Shown in pieces: positions 16,308-24,481 of a stretch of DNA of 64,000 nt. The stretch's first letter is position 1; each line of letters starts with the position of its first letter. The position numbers and the translations under genes were made by a program. The notes below the pieces were generated by a model. That model did no database searches and was not told the origin of the DNA. It worked only from the letters and a program-made list of their open reading frames with translations. The stretch covers positions 310,001 through 374,000 of the forward strand of contig OZ221971.1 in the NCBI GenBank assembly GCA_965119685.1, written 5' to 3'. Source of the stretch: Merdibacter sp965119685 (GTDB lineage Bacteria > Bacillota_I > Bacilli_A > Erysipelotrichales > Erysipelotrichaceae).

Positions 16308-17852
16308 TCATGATCGCTCTTTGCCGTCATTAAAGATCGGCGAGCTCCATGCCATGCAGCCGTTTTTCTGATGTACCCGCATCCGCAGCTGTTTCACCTC
16401 GCGCAGATCCATCACAAAGGCATAGCTTTGCTGATAAGCGTTTAACAAAGCGCCGCGGTGCACCTTGCATTTATACGAATTATGCCACCAGGTGTCATTG
16501 CGGTAAAAGGAAGTCTCCTGATAAGTGTCGTACAGCAGCTTTGCCACCTCTTCATCAAGGGAGATTAACGTCGAGTTACGCAGGATCTGACGAATGGGAA
16601 TCAGGTACTCTTTACCATCCAAGGAAAGCGACAGCGCATGATCGATATCATCCTCAATCTCAAAAATCATCCCCTCGGTGGTGACGGCGGATACGCCCAT
16701 CCACTTGCCGCTCTGGGTCGTCTTATACGTCGTCATCTCCAGCTCCATGCCTGTTTCACTTTGCGATATTACCCGCTGTCCAAAGCTGTTCCAGCATTTT
16801 TCCGCGCTCAGTAAGCGCCCCTGTGTCTTGAGCGCCACCTGCCAGCGTTTAGAGGAGATCTCCGGGAAGATCCGGCGATCCGGTCCCCATCCCAGCTCCA
16901 GCTTCCACTTGAAGCGGACGACACCCTCCTTTGGCAGCTGCCGCGATCGGTTGCAATCGATCAGCCGTACCACCTCATTGTCGGCGATCACCTCAATGCG
17001 GTCCAACGCGTTAGAGCCTGTGACGTCGATGCGTACCTGCGCAAGCTCATCAAAGCTGCACAGATCGCCCATCATCGCCTCATTGACCGTGAAATCTAAT
17101 TGGATGCGCTCGTCGCTGACGCCGTAAACATGGCGGCGATTCATCGCTTTCCAGATTTCCTCCTTGCTTCTGCCCTCGCTGATGAGCGCCATCGAGCCAA
17201 ACTGCGCCATTGCCGGCACTGCATGATTATCTCCCGAGGCGATCAAACCGAAGCGATAGCCTCTGGAAAGTCCGCTCTCCACACTGTTGGTGCCTACACG
17301 CGGTCCCATGTGCACATGGCGGCTCATCGCCACATCTCCGTCATCATTTTCGCTGGAGCCATGAGAAGAATACACCTCCGCAAACGGGGAGAACGCCTCG
17401 ATGTGCGTATCCCAGTTCTTCCCGCGGTTATTGCTCTGATATGCCAGATGATGCGGGATGGCGATGGCTGCTGCATCCTTATAAAGTTCGTAAAGCTGCT
17501 GATAACGAAGAGGAAAACAGATATCCTGCTCATTATCGAGGAAAAACACATTATGGTCGCCGTCTAACCCGGCGCCCTGCCACTCATAGCCCATAAACAT
17601 CGGGTACCCTTCGGCGTTGACACGGTTGACAAACGCGCGCAGCTCCTCCCAGTCTTTTTTGACTGCCGCCTCCTCGTGAACGTCTTCCACGCCCATGCCG
17701 GAAGGCAAGGTTTTCATATAATAAGGATAATAGGCGATCGGCCAAAAATCCATCAGCTCCTTCACCTGCGCAAACCATTTCGGCAGCAGGCGGAAATCCT
17801 CATGGTGAAGATTGCTGTGCATATCCGTCCATAAGATCTCTTTTTTACTCAT
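16308..17852 (-). CDS. DUF3604 family protein
   Basis: This 514-residue protein fits the DUF3604 family, distantly related to PHP-type metal hydrolases. Possible metal ligands lie in WTDMHSNLHHEDF, AIPHHLAYQ, EVYSSHGSSEN and GLIASGDNHAVP. The C-terminal ~200 residues look like beta-sandwich material. The reaction is not known to me; neighbours of the family in other genomes are often sulfatases or carbohydrate genes. The start at 17852 follows GGAGGAAAGCT. It has no signal peptide. It sits between nanE (10 bases) and the sulfatase (28 bases), so it is probably a cytoplasmic enzyme of the same pathway. Confidence 0.83.
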   Translation of the reverse strand: MSKKEILWTDMHSNLHHEDFRLLPKWFAQVKELMDFWPIAYYPYYMKTLPSGMGVEDVHEEAAVKKDWEELRAFVNRVNAEGYPMFMGYEWQGAGLDGDHNVFFLDNEQDICFPLRYQQLYELYKDAAAIAIPHHLAYQSNNRGKNWDTHIEAFSPFAEVYSSHGSSENDDGDVAMSRHVHMGPRVGTNSVESGLSRGYRFGLIASGDNHAVPAMAQFGSMALISEGRSKEEIWKAMNRRHVYGVSDERIQLDFTVNEAMMGDLCSFDELAQVRIDVTGSNALDRIEVIADNEVVRLIDCNRSRQLPKEGVVRFKWKLELGWGPDRRIFPEISSKRWQVALKTQGRLLSAEKCWNSFGQRVISQSETGMELEMTTYKTTQSGKWMGVSAVTTEGMIFEIEDDIDHALSLSLDGKEYLIPIRQILRNSTLISLDEEVAKLLYDTYQETSFYRNDTWWHNSYKCKVHRGALLNAYQQSYAFVMDLREVKQLRMRVHQKNGCMAWSSPIFNDGKERS

Positions 17853-17862
17853 AGCTTTCCTC

Positions 17863-18582
17863 CTAATACAGTAGACTGCGCTCTTCTTCAAAGCCGTGAA
17901 CATGGTCATAGAAGCGGCGCATGATCAGGTGCGGGCGGGTGATCGCACTGCCGATGATGACGGCATGCGCCCCATAGTGAAAGGCACGGATCGCATCGTC
18001 GGGCGTCCAGACTTTTCCCTCCATCATGACGACTCCCTTTGAGCCGCAGGTTTTGCACATGCGCGCAAACATCTCCCAATCCGGGACGTCTGTCGACTTT
18101 GCGTCCTGTTTAAAACGATAGAAGGTCGGCGCCACGATATCCGCACCCAAACACAGAGAAGCGAGCGCATCCGTCTCATCACGAACATCCGCAAAGATGA
18201 GCACATCGGGAAATGCCTCTTTTACCATGGGAATGATCTCCATCCCGCTTCTGTCATGAATGCTGCGATCCGTCCCATCCACGGCGACGATATCCGCACC
18301 CGCCGCCACCACGGCGCGCACCTCCTCCATCGTCGGTGTCATGAAGACATCACTCTCTTTGGAGAACACCTTGATCAAGCCGATGATCGGCACATCGCTC
18401 AGCGCACGGATGCGTGCGATGTTGTCCGCACCGTTGAGACGCAGCCCCGCAGCGCCGCCCCACAGCGCGCTTTTCGCCATCAACTCCACCATATCCTCAT
18501 GATAGCAGGGCGCGTGTTTTTCGATCTGGCAGGACACGATCAGTCCGCCCTTTAACCGTTCCAGTATTTCTGCTTTTTTCAC
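17863..18582 (-). CDS. nanE: N-acylglucosamine-6-phosphate 2-epimerase (NanE-like)
   Basis: This 239-residue TIM-barrel protein would interconvert ManNAc-6-P and GlcNAc-6-P. Conserved stretches are GLIVSCQIE at the first strand, AGLRLNGADNI, PIIGLIKVF, GADIVAVDGTDR and FADVRDETDAL, then GAHAVIIGSAITRP at the phosphate site. The family usually reads AlDaT.R, whereas VDGTDR here is slightly off consensus, so the exact amino-sugar substrate may differ. It overlaps the YcxB-like gene by four bases. No nanA, nagA or nagB is in the window, so the gene points to amino-sugar input from the adjacent PTS rather than a full sialic acid pathway. Confidence 0.88.
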   Translation of the reverse strand: MKKAEILERLKGGLIVSCQIEKHAPCYHEDMVELMAKSALWGGAAGLRLNGADNIARIRALSDVPIIGLIKVFSKESDVFMTPTMEEVRAVVAAGADIVAVDGTDRSIHDRSGMEIIPMVKEAFPDVLIFADVRDETDALASLCLGADIVAPTFYRFKQDAKSTDVPDWEMFARMCKTCGSKGVVMMEGKVWTPDDAIRAFHYGAHAVIIGSAITRPHLIMRRFYDHVHGFEEERSLLY

Positions 18583-19088
18583 GTGTGTATCACCTCCTGT
18601 TGTAAAAATGCGATGAACTGCTCCAGCTCTTCCCCGATCGTCTCATTGGGAAGAATTAGCGTATGGAGGCGATCCTTTGCCTTGTAATACAGCAGACAGT
18701 CCATCCGGGTAAACTGCACCGCCTTCACATCCTCATAAGCGATGTGCTGAATGCTTCCCTCCTGATGGATCGTCAGCTCTTTGTCAAAGCAGACGCGCAC
18801 ATCGGGGAATTGAATCGGCTTAGCTTCGATGGCCGCATCGACACGGTGAAAGACGATCTGCCAGTACAGGCGCGGAAACAGCGCAAAGACGAGCAGTGCG
18901 CACACGATGGATAATACAATCGTCCATGGCTGTACCCCTCCCAAGCCCAACAGCGCCGCCGCAAGTAAAACGGCGATCGCCACGGAGAGTGAGATCAGCT
19001 TTTTTTGCAGTGAGCGATCATGCAGCGCGGCAAACTGATTCGCCTCCTTGAGATGCTCTTTGTTCAATCGATATTCATATTGCCTCAT
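18579..19088 (-). CDS. YcxB-like membrane protein
   Basis: This protein of about 169 residues has two adjacent hydrophobic segments (ISLSVAIAVLLAAALLG and TIVLSIVCALLVFALFP). A C-terminal domain of YcxB type follows (VRVCFDKELTIHQEG; IAYEDVKAVQFTRMDCLLYYK; ILPNETIGEELEQFIAFL), a PH-like fold seen in many small Gram-positive membrane proteins of unknown function. The start is uncertain: ATG 19088 or ATG 19097, with AGGATGAGGG nearby. It lies just after a terminator that closes the PTS operon and is coupled by ATGA overlap to nanE, an odd position for such a protein. No catalytic role is evident. Confidence 0.68.
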   Translation of the reverse strand: MRQYEYRLNKEHLKEANQFAALHDRSLQKKLISLSVAIAVLLAAALLGLGGVQPWTIVLSIVCALLVFALFPRLYWQIVFHRVDAAIEAKPIQFPDVRVCFDKELTIHQEGSIQHIAYEDVKAVQFTRMDCLLYYKAKDRLHTLILPNETIGEELEQFIAFLQQEVIHT

Positions 19089-19107
19089 AACCCTCATCCT
19101 ATTTTTG

Positions 19108-19134
19108 AAAAAAACCGGATGCTGTCGCACCCGG
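19108..19134 (-). terminator. Intrinsic terminator after PTS IID
   Basis: On the minus strand CCGGGTGC (plus 19127-19134), the tetraloop GACA and GCATCCGG (plus 19115-19122) form an eight-pair stem with one wobble, followed by seven T. It begins seven bases after the IID stop. Genes downstream (YcxB-like, nanE, DUF3604, sulfatase) therefore depend on read-through or on their own promoter. Confidence 0.8.
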
Positions 19135-19141
19135 CTTTGCT

Positions 19142-19969
19142 TTATGCTAACAGTGTCGTGAAGTATCCGATTACAGAAATCACCAGCATCAGCAGCATGA
19201 TCTTATTGACACCCATGCGCTTCTTTGCTAACAGCCAGTAAGTGACAAACGCCATTACCAGCACTAACAGCTTCGGCTGAATGCCCTCTAAAATCGCGTT
19301 GACATCGATACTCATATCGCCGTAGGAAAACAGCAGTCCGCTCTTTAAATTACAGGTCGACGCAGTGACCGCACCGATCACCGTCAGACCGACGATATTG
19401 GCGGCGCTGATGATCTTATCCTTAATGCCGCTGCTCAATATCGACTGTACGCCGTTGAGACCCAGCTTATAGGCATTATAGAACAAGAACCAGCTGACCG
19501 TCGGCACGATTGCCCAAAACAGTACGATGTATAACAGCGGTCCGACGATCGATCCCGTTTCGGCAGATACACCGATACCGATCGCCAGCAAAATCGGAAT
19601 TAACGTCGACTGGAACAGGGAATCAAACAGTCCGGCGCATGGACCCATCAGCGCATTTTTAATGCTGCTGCTCAGCTCGTCAGGCACTTCATCGGGCTGC
19701 ATCGCTTTCTGTTCCTCGATCGCGATGGCAATACCGACGATCAATCCGCCCCAAATCGGCTCGGTGTTGAAAAATTCCATGTGACGCGCCATCAGATCCT
19801 TTTGTTCTTGCGGTTGTTTCGGATACAGCTGATCCTTTATGCTCCACATCGAACGGGCGACAGCCGGCGCCTGCATGCGCTCCATGTTCTGGGTGGACAA
19901 ATTGAGCCACATCCAGTTTCCCCAAGCGCGGAATACATCTTTTTTCGATAACAGCATCTTTTCACTCAT
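19142..19969 (-). CDS. PTS system mannose-family IID component (locus 1)
   Basis: This 275-residue membrane subunit works with IIC as the sugar channel of a mannose-family phosphotransferase system. Family features are FRAWGNWMWLNLSTQNMERM at the N-terminus, FFNTEPIWGGLIVGIAIA, ALMGPCAGLFDSLFQST and C-terminal membrane helices (PKLLVLVMAFVTYWLLA; IMLLMLVISVIGYFTTLL). It overlaps IIC by four bases. A terminator follows immediately. The substrate is not readable from sequence; neighbouring nanE and an amino-sugar-type sulfatase suggest an N-acetylated or sulfated hexosamine or a small oligosaccharide of it. Confidence 0.93.
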   Translation of the reverse strand: MSEKMLLSKKDVFRAWGNWMWLNLSTQNMERMQAPAVARSMWSIKDQLYPKQPQEQKDLMARHMEFFNTEPIWGGLIVGIAIAIEEQKAMQPDEVPDELSSSIKNALMGPCAGLFDSLFQSTLIPILLAIGIGVSAETGSIVGPLLYIVLFWAIVPTVSWFLFYNAYKLGLNGVQSILSSGIKDKIISAANIVGLTVIGAVTASTCNLKSGLLFSYGDMSIDVNAILEGIQPKLLVLVMAFVTYWLLAKKRMGVNKIMLLMLVISVIGYFTTLLA

Positions 19970-20727
19970 GCGCTCTTACCTCCTACAACTCCATAGCGGA
20001 AATCTACCAGCGCAAAGATCATGGCAACGACCAAAATCGCGATGACGCTGACATTGAAGCAAGTAAACAGGATGAATCCAAACACGAAGTAAAGCAATTC
20101 ATAATACTGCTTGACACAGGTCTTTAAGATGATGGCAAAGCCGATCAGCGGCAGCATGCCGCCAAAGATGTTGATGATCGCAGAGAGCTGTGTCGGAATG
20201 GCATTCATCACATTGGTCATGATCTCCGGTCCCAGCAGGCAGGAGAGGAAGATCGGGAAGAAACGGAAGATGAACTGATACACCGTACCATAGATCGGTA
20301 CCTTGCTGGCGCCGTCCAAATCTCCGGCATCGATTTTGCGGTCCATCACATGCACCCATTGCACGTTGATGATTTTCACAAAGTTCCAAACGAATACGCC
20401 CAGCGCACCCAACAGCGCCGCTAACGTCAGCGCTTCCGAGGTGGAGGCATGCGAGGTCATGGCTAACGGTATGCCGATGTACGCCGCAAAGTTAATATCA
20501 TTGGCAGCTACGCCGCCCACGGTGATACTGCCTAAATAGAGTGAGTTGATCGCACAGCCTAAGATGATGCCTTGCGATACATCGCCGAGAATCATGCCGA
20601 TCAGCATACCGGCAACCAACGGACGTCCGACCGTCCACCAGCCGCCGATATCTCCCCAAAGCGGTACGGCCCACTTAGAACCGCAATAGCCCAATAAGCC
20701 GATCAGCAGAGCCTGAAAGAAATTCAT
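19966..20727 (-). CDS. PTS system mannose-family IIC component (locus 1)
   Basis: This is a 253-residue polytopic membrane protein. Family hallmarks are FFQALLIGLLGYCGSKW, the early GRPLVAGMLIGMILGDVSQG motif shared by IIC subunits, and GCAINSLYLGSITVGG. Six or more hydrophobic segments run to the end (LYFVFGFILFTCFNVSVIAI). It lies 21 bases downstream of IIB and overlaps IID, as in other mannose-family operons. Confidence 0.94.
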   Translation of the reverse strand: MNFFQALLIGLLGYCGSKWAVPLWGDIGGWWTVGRPLVAGMLIGMILGDVSQGIILGCAINSLYLGSITVGGVAANDINFAAYIGIPLAMTSHASTSEALTLAALLGALGVFVWNFVKIINVQWVHVMDRKIDAGDLDGASKVPIYGTVYQFIFRFFPIFLSCLLGPEIMTNVMNAIPTQLSAIINIFGGMLPLIGFAIILKTCVKQYYELLYFVFGFILFTCFNVSVIAILVVAMIFALVDFRYGVVGGKSA

Positions 20728-20748
20728 AAAAACCCTCCTTTTTCCTAT

Positions 20749-21234
20749 TTACCCTATCTTAGAGACAATGCTGCTCCATTCCGTCACAGCGCCGCTGGCT
20801 CCGATAGAGTTAAAGAACACACGTACGCCACGGTCACTCAACTGCTTGCACGCATCCACATCCTGCGGGTGCAAAGTGGCAAAATCCACACACTTCACAC
20901 CGCTGCGCGCCATCTGCGGTCCGATGTTGAGTTCACTCGGCAGTCCCTCCACCTCATCCATGATCGCAAGCAGCGTGCGGGGATGCTTCATCAATAGCAG
21001 CGTGTTGACCGTGTTGGTCTTTGCTTCCTCAATTTTGGCGATTGCCTCTTTTACCGTGTACACCTCCGCGTGAATCGTCGGCGGCACCGCGGTGGAGAAG
21101 ATCGTCTTCAATACCGGATTGGCCGCAGTCACATCATCGACGACGATGATGTCCTTGATCGCATAGTCACTGACGATAAACTGCATGCACTGCCCGTGAA
21201 TCAGCCGCTCGTCACAGCGAATCAAACAAATCAT
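20749..21234 (-). CDS. PTS system mannose/fructose/sorbose-family IIB component (locus 1)
   Basis: This is a 161-residue cytoplasmic phosphocarrier. The phospho-accepting His13 lies in the signature CDERLIHGQCMQF. VVDDVTAANPVLK and LNIGPQMARSGVKCVDF are typical of the family. GAAAGGAGACTG precedes the ATG. It passes phosphate from IIA to the sugar during uptake. No EI or HPr gene is in the window. Confidence 0.94.
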   Translation of the reverse strand: MICLIRCDERLIHGQCMQFIVSDYAIKDIIVVDDVTAANPVLKTIFSTAVPPTIHAEVYTVKEAIAKIEEAKTNTVNTLLLMKHPRTLLAIMDEVEGLPSELNIGPQMARSGVKCVDFATLHPQDVDACKQLSDRGVRVFFNSIGASGAVTEWSSIVSKIG

Positions 21235-21255
21235 GTTATCAGTCTCCTTTCTTTT

Positions 21256-21666
21256 TCACACTTCATCCGAAAATACGTCCTGCGATGCGATCTGCTGTAC
21301 ATAAGCGTCCTTAGATGCCATCACCTGGGCGCACAGCGTTTTCGCATCGGCGCCTTCCATGCCCCTGCCGATCACCAGCTCCAGCAGCATCGGCAGCGAA
21401 ACACCGCTCAGGATGCGATGATCCGTATAGGCAATCGCCATCAGCGCCGCGTTGTAGGGCGTGGCGTTTGCCAGATCGACCGCTACGATGCTCGCCTCGC
21501 CAGCCGCTTCCAGCGCCTCTTTGATCTGATCGCTGAGCGTTTGCAGATCGCTTGTGCCATCGAAGGGAACCGCCGTCAGATGCGTCTGTTTTCCGGCGAT
21601 CATCTCCAACGAATGACAGATACCAGTGGCAAAGTCCGAATGTGTGCATACAACAATACCAACCAT
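21256..21666 (-). CDS. PTS system mannose-family IIA component (locus 1)
   Basis: This is a 136-residue cytoplasmic subunit. The phosphohistidine is probably His9 in VGIVVCTHSDFATG. VAVDLANATPYNAAL corresponds to the DxxGGTP-type loop, although the Gly-Gly is replaced by Ala-Asn, a mild deviation. It is the first gene of the IIA-IIB-IIC-IID operon, transcribed away from the GntR regulator. Confidence 0.92.
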   Translation of the reverse strand: MVGIVVCTHSDFATGICHSLEMIAGKQTHLTAVPFDGTSDLQTLSDQIKEALEAAGEASIVAVDLANATPYNAALMAIAYTDHRILSGVSLPMLLELVIGRGMEGADAKTLCAQVMASKDAYVQQIASQDVFSDEV

Positions 21667-21690
21667 ACCGTAACCCCTTTCTTTGCTTCT

Positions 21691-21771
21691 ATTCTTACAT
21701 AAAAATAATACAAAATCAATACATTTAGCTAATTTATCCTATTTATATCTTATTTTAAATTTAAATGTATT
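21691..21771. promoter_or_regulatory. Divergent promoter region with a 10-bp inverted repeat (GntR operator candidate)
   Basis: For the PTS operon a minus-strand promoter reads TTGATT (plus 21714-21719), 17 bases, AAGAAT (plus 21691-21696). AATACATTTA (21718-21727) is exactly repeated in inverted form as TAAATGTATT (21762-21771). One arm touches the -35 box. The two arms are 44 bases apart, so two operator half-sites or two full sites are possible. Binding by the adjacent GntR protein is inferred. Confidence 0.5.
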
Positions 21772-21856
21772 AAATATATCAGATGTAAAATACCTTTTTG
21801 ATTGCATTTTGCCAAGCGTTTGTATTAAACTAGAATTAACCAAAGGAGTTTTCAGT

Positions 21857-22588
21857 ATGCAGCGTAAATCTCATCCATTGTATCGATACGTCTACCAGGA
21901 TCTCTACGAAAAAATCGGCAACGGCTACTACCCGCCGGGTGAGCTCATTCCTACGGAAAAAGAACTGCAAGAAATCTATCAGGTTTCCCGCGTGACGATT
22001 CGCAAGGCATGCGACCTGTTGGTCAAAGAGCATCTGTTACAGCGTACGCCCGGCTATGGCAGCATCGTGCAGACCCGTTTTATGACACAGAAGCCGACCG
22101 ATCAAAAGGGGTTCAGCGAAGAGATGCGTTCCAGCGGCAAACGCGCTTCCACCCGCGTTCTCGATTTCTGTGTCATGCCCGCCAACGCACAGATCGCATC
22201 GATACTGGGCATTCAGGAAAACGATCTCGTCTATCACTATCACCGTGCCCGTTACGGCGATGACGAGCTGCTGCAATTAGAGGAGACCTACATGTCGGTC
22301 GAGCTGTTCCCCGACCTCTCCATCCAGCATTTGGAGAACAGCAAATTCCAGTATGTAGAAAGCAAGGGCTTTGCGATCGACATCGCCTTTCATCAGACGA
22401 TGCCGGTGCTTCCCAATGAACAGATCGCCAAGCTTTTCAACATCACCACCGATACCCCGATTATCAAAATCAATAACACGACCTTTCTCACCAACGGAAA
22501 GATCATGGACTATACCGAGCAGTATATGAATTCCCCGAAGTATCAGCTGCGCTATATCCGCAAGCGCGAGGGGAAGCATGGGGCATAA
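21857..22588 (+). CDS. GntR-family transcriptional regulator with UTRA domain
   Basis: This is a 243-residue regulator of the HutC/NagR subfamily. The N-terminal winged helix is PLYRYVYQDLYEKIGNG with PPGELIPTEKELQEIYQVSR and TIRKACDLLVKEHLLQR. A ligand-binding UTRA domain follows (GFSEEMRSSGKRAS; ENDLVYHYHRARYGDDE; TPIIKINNTTF). Start 21857 has AAAGGAG eight bases upstream; the long frame to 21683 is non-coding. It is divergent from the PTS operon, so it probably represses that operon and is released by a phosphorylated sugar, for example an amino sugar phosphate as for NagR. Confidence 0.92.
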   Translation: MQRKSHPLYRYVYQDLYEKIGNGYYPPGELIPTEKELQEIYQVSRVTIRKACDLLVKEHLLQRTPGYGSIVQTRFMTQKPTDQKGFSEEMRSSGKRASTRVLDFCVMPANAQIASILGIQENDLVYHYHRARYGDDELLQLEETYMSVELFPDLSIQHLENSKFQYVESKGFAIDIAFHQTMPVLPNEQIAKLFNITTDTPIIKINNTTFLTNGKIMDYTEQYMNSPKYQLRYIRKREGKHGA

Positions 22589-22657
22589 AGACAGAAGAGT
22601 ATGCCGGCGCATAGTGATTTAACATGCACCCCATCCTCTTTGTACTCCCCTAACAAT

Positions 22658-22693
22658 CAGTGCAGCCGTCAAAGTGAACGACGCTGTGACAGC
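22658..22693. repeat. Dispersed 36-nt repeat, copy A
   Basis: This segment matches 57865-57900 at 30 of 36 positions without gaps. Both begin CAGTGCAGCC and end CTGTGACAGC, and both lie in intergenic DNA downstream of minus-strand genes. Each can fold back on itself. It may be a mobile-terminator-like or short interspersed element. Confidence 0.55.
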
Positions 22694-22703
22694 GACACCA
22701 TAA

Positions 22704-22740
22704 ATCAAAAAAACAGCAGGTGAAAAGGTCATCTGCTGTT
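22704..22740 (-). terminator. Intrinsic terminator after gpmI
   Basis: On the minus strand AACAGCAG (plus 22733-22740) and CTGCTGTT (plus 22712-22719) form an eight-pair stem followed by a run of T. It lies about 80 bases after the gpmI stop. Confidence 0.75.
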
Positions 22741-22818
22741 ATCTCGTTGGTAAAAAAGACAGGGCATATCACTCTCTATGCCCCGCTTCTCAATCTTTGG
22801 ATGTTGTTCTCTCCTCGT

Positions 22819-24396
22819 TTATTTTTCGATCATCGACTCATTCCAATGCGGGTCTGCTTCAATACCCAGCAGATCGCTGACGACTGCCGCCACGTTGGAA
22901 AGACCAAAGTCGCCTTCCTTCATCTTGACATCTGCGCCATAGATGATAAACGGCACCTTGTTGAGCGTATGGCTCGTCTTGGCTTTGATCGGCGCGCCTT
23001 CCTTTTTCGGCTTCTCGTACATCTCATCGGCATTGCCGTGGTCTGCCGTAACGATCAGAATACCGTTGACCGCATCGACCGCCTCTTTTACGCGCGCTAA
23101 CTGCAAATCGACTGCCTCCACACCGATGAGCGTCGCCTCATAGTTGCCGGTATGACCAACCATATCGCCGTTTGGATAGTTGGTGCGCAGGAAGTCATAC
23201 TGATTCGACTTGATCGCCTCGATCAGACGATCGGTGATCTCTGCGGACTTCATCCAAGGACGCTGCTCAAACGGCACGACGTCGGACTTAATCTCCTCGA
23301 AGGTCTCCAGCGTCTCGTCGAACTTCTCCGAGCGGTTACCGTTCCAGAAGTAAGTCACATGGCCGTACTTTTGCGTTTCGCTGATCGCGTACTGGCGGAT
23401 GCCATGCTTCACCAGATGCTCGCTGAGCGTATATTTAATCTTCGGCGGATAGCTCAAAAAGTGATGCGGAATGTTCAAATCGGCATCGTATTGCAGCATG
23501 CCAGCATACATGACATCCGGCACGCGGACACGGTCGAACTTATCAAAGCTCTCGTCGCCGTCAAACGCCAGGGAAATCTCCTGTGCGCGGTCGCCGCGGA
23601 AGTTGAACAGAATGACAGCGTCGCCGTCCTCGATCGTTCCCGCAGGCTTGCCGTCTTTGGCGATGACAAACGCCGGCAGATCCTGATCGACAACGCCGCT
23701 CTCCTCACGGTATGTCTCGATGGCTTCCTTGGCAGATGCGAACTGACGTCCCTCGCCCAGCACATGCGTATGCCAGCCTTCTTCCACCATCGCCCAGTTT
23801 GCCTCATAGCGGTCCATCGTAATCTTCATACGTCCGCCGCCGCTGGCGATGCAGGCATGGAAGCTGTCATCATTCAGCTCTGCCATGTAATTTTCAATAT
23901 CTTCCACATAGATGAGCGCGCTGGTCTCCGGCACATCACGGCCATCCAGCAGCGCATGTAAGCGCACTTCCTTGACGCCGTCCTCCTTCGCACGCTTGAT
24001 CAGCGCCTTTAAATGATTGATATGCGAGTGGACGTTGCCATCCGACAACAGGCCCAAAAAGTGCATCTTTCCATGATCCTTGCACTTGTCGACCAATGCC
24101 TTCCAAGTATCCGTCTCAAAGATGTCGCCGCTTTCGATCGACTCGTTGACCAGCTTTGCGCCCTGACTGTAAATCTGTCCACAGCCCAAAGCGTTATGTC
24201 CGACCTCACTGTTTCCCATATCGCCATCGCTAGGCAGACCGACGGCGACTCCGTGCGCCTTGATCTCCGTATGCGGGCAGTTCTTCCACAGCTCGTCCAA
24301 TGTCGGTTTGTATGCGTTGCTGACGGCGTTGCCGAAATCAGATTCACGGATGCCGACGCCATCCATGACAACTAAAACGACCGGTCTTTTACTCAT
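22819..24396 (-). CDS. gpmI: 2,3-bisphosphoglycerate-independent phosphoglycerate mutase
   Basis: This 525-residue glycolytic enzyme interconverts 3- and 2-phosphoglycerate, using two Mn ions. The N-terminus VVLVVMDGVGIRESDFGNA holds a metal Asp. The phosphoserine is in GNSEVGHNALGCG. GGGRMKITMDRYEANW, FNFRGDRAQEIS and the late TADHGNADEM with SHTLNKVPF complete the alkaline-phosphatase-like site. It is slightly longer than the usual ~510 residues. AGGAGGAATTGCA gives the start. It appears to be monocistronic, not in the usual gapA-pgk-tpi cluster, which is worth noting but not abnormal. Confidence 0.96.
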   Translation of the reverse strand: MSKRPVVLVVMDGVGIRESDFGNAVSNAYKPTLDELWKNCPHTEIKAHGVAVGLPSDGDMGNSEVGHNALGCGQIYSQGAKLVNESIESGDIFETDTWKALVDKCKDHGKMHFLGLLSDGNVHSHINHLKALIKRAKEDGVKEVRLHALLDGRDVPETSALIYVEDIENYMAELNDDSFHACIASGGGRMKITMDRYEANWAMVEEGWHTHVLGEGRQFASAKEAIETYREESGVVDQDLPAFVIAKDGKPAGTIEDGDAVILFNFRGDRAQEISLAFDGDESFDKFDRVRVPDVMYAGMLQYDADLNIPHHFLSYPPKIKYTLSEHLVKHGIRQYAISETQKYGHVTYFWNGNRSEKFDETLETFEEIKSDVVPFEQRPWMKSAEITDRLIEAIKSNQYDFLRTNYPNGDMVGHTGNYEATLIGVEAVDLQLARVKEAVDAVNGILIVTADHGNADEMYEKPKKEGAPIKAKTSHTLNKVPFIIYGADVKMKEGDFGLSNVAAVVSDLLGIEADPHWNESMIEK

Positions 24397-24481
24397 TGCA
24401 ATTCCTCCTATTCACAACACTCATAATATATCACTTTTTACCTTGTTTATAAACCTTTTTGCATGGAAATTGTATACGGAT

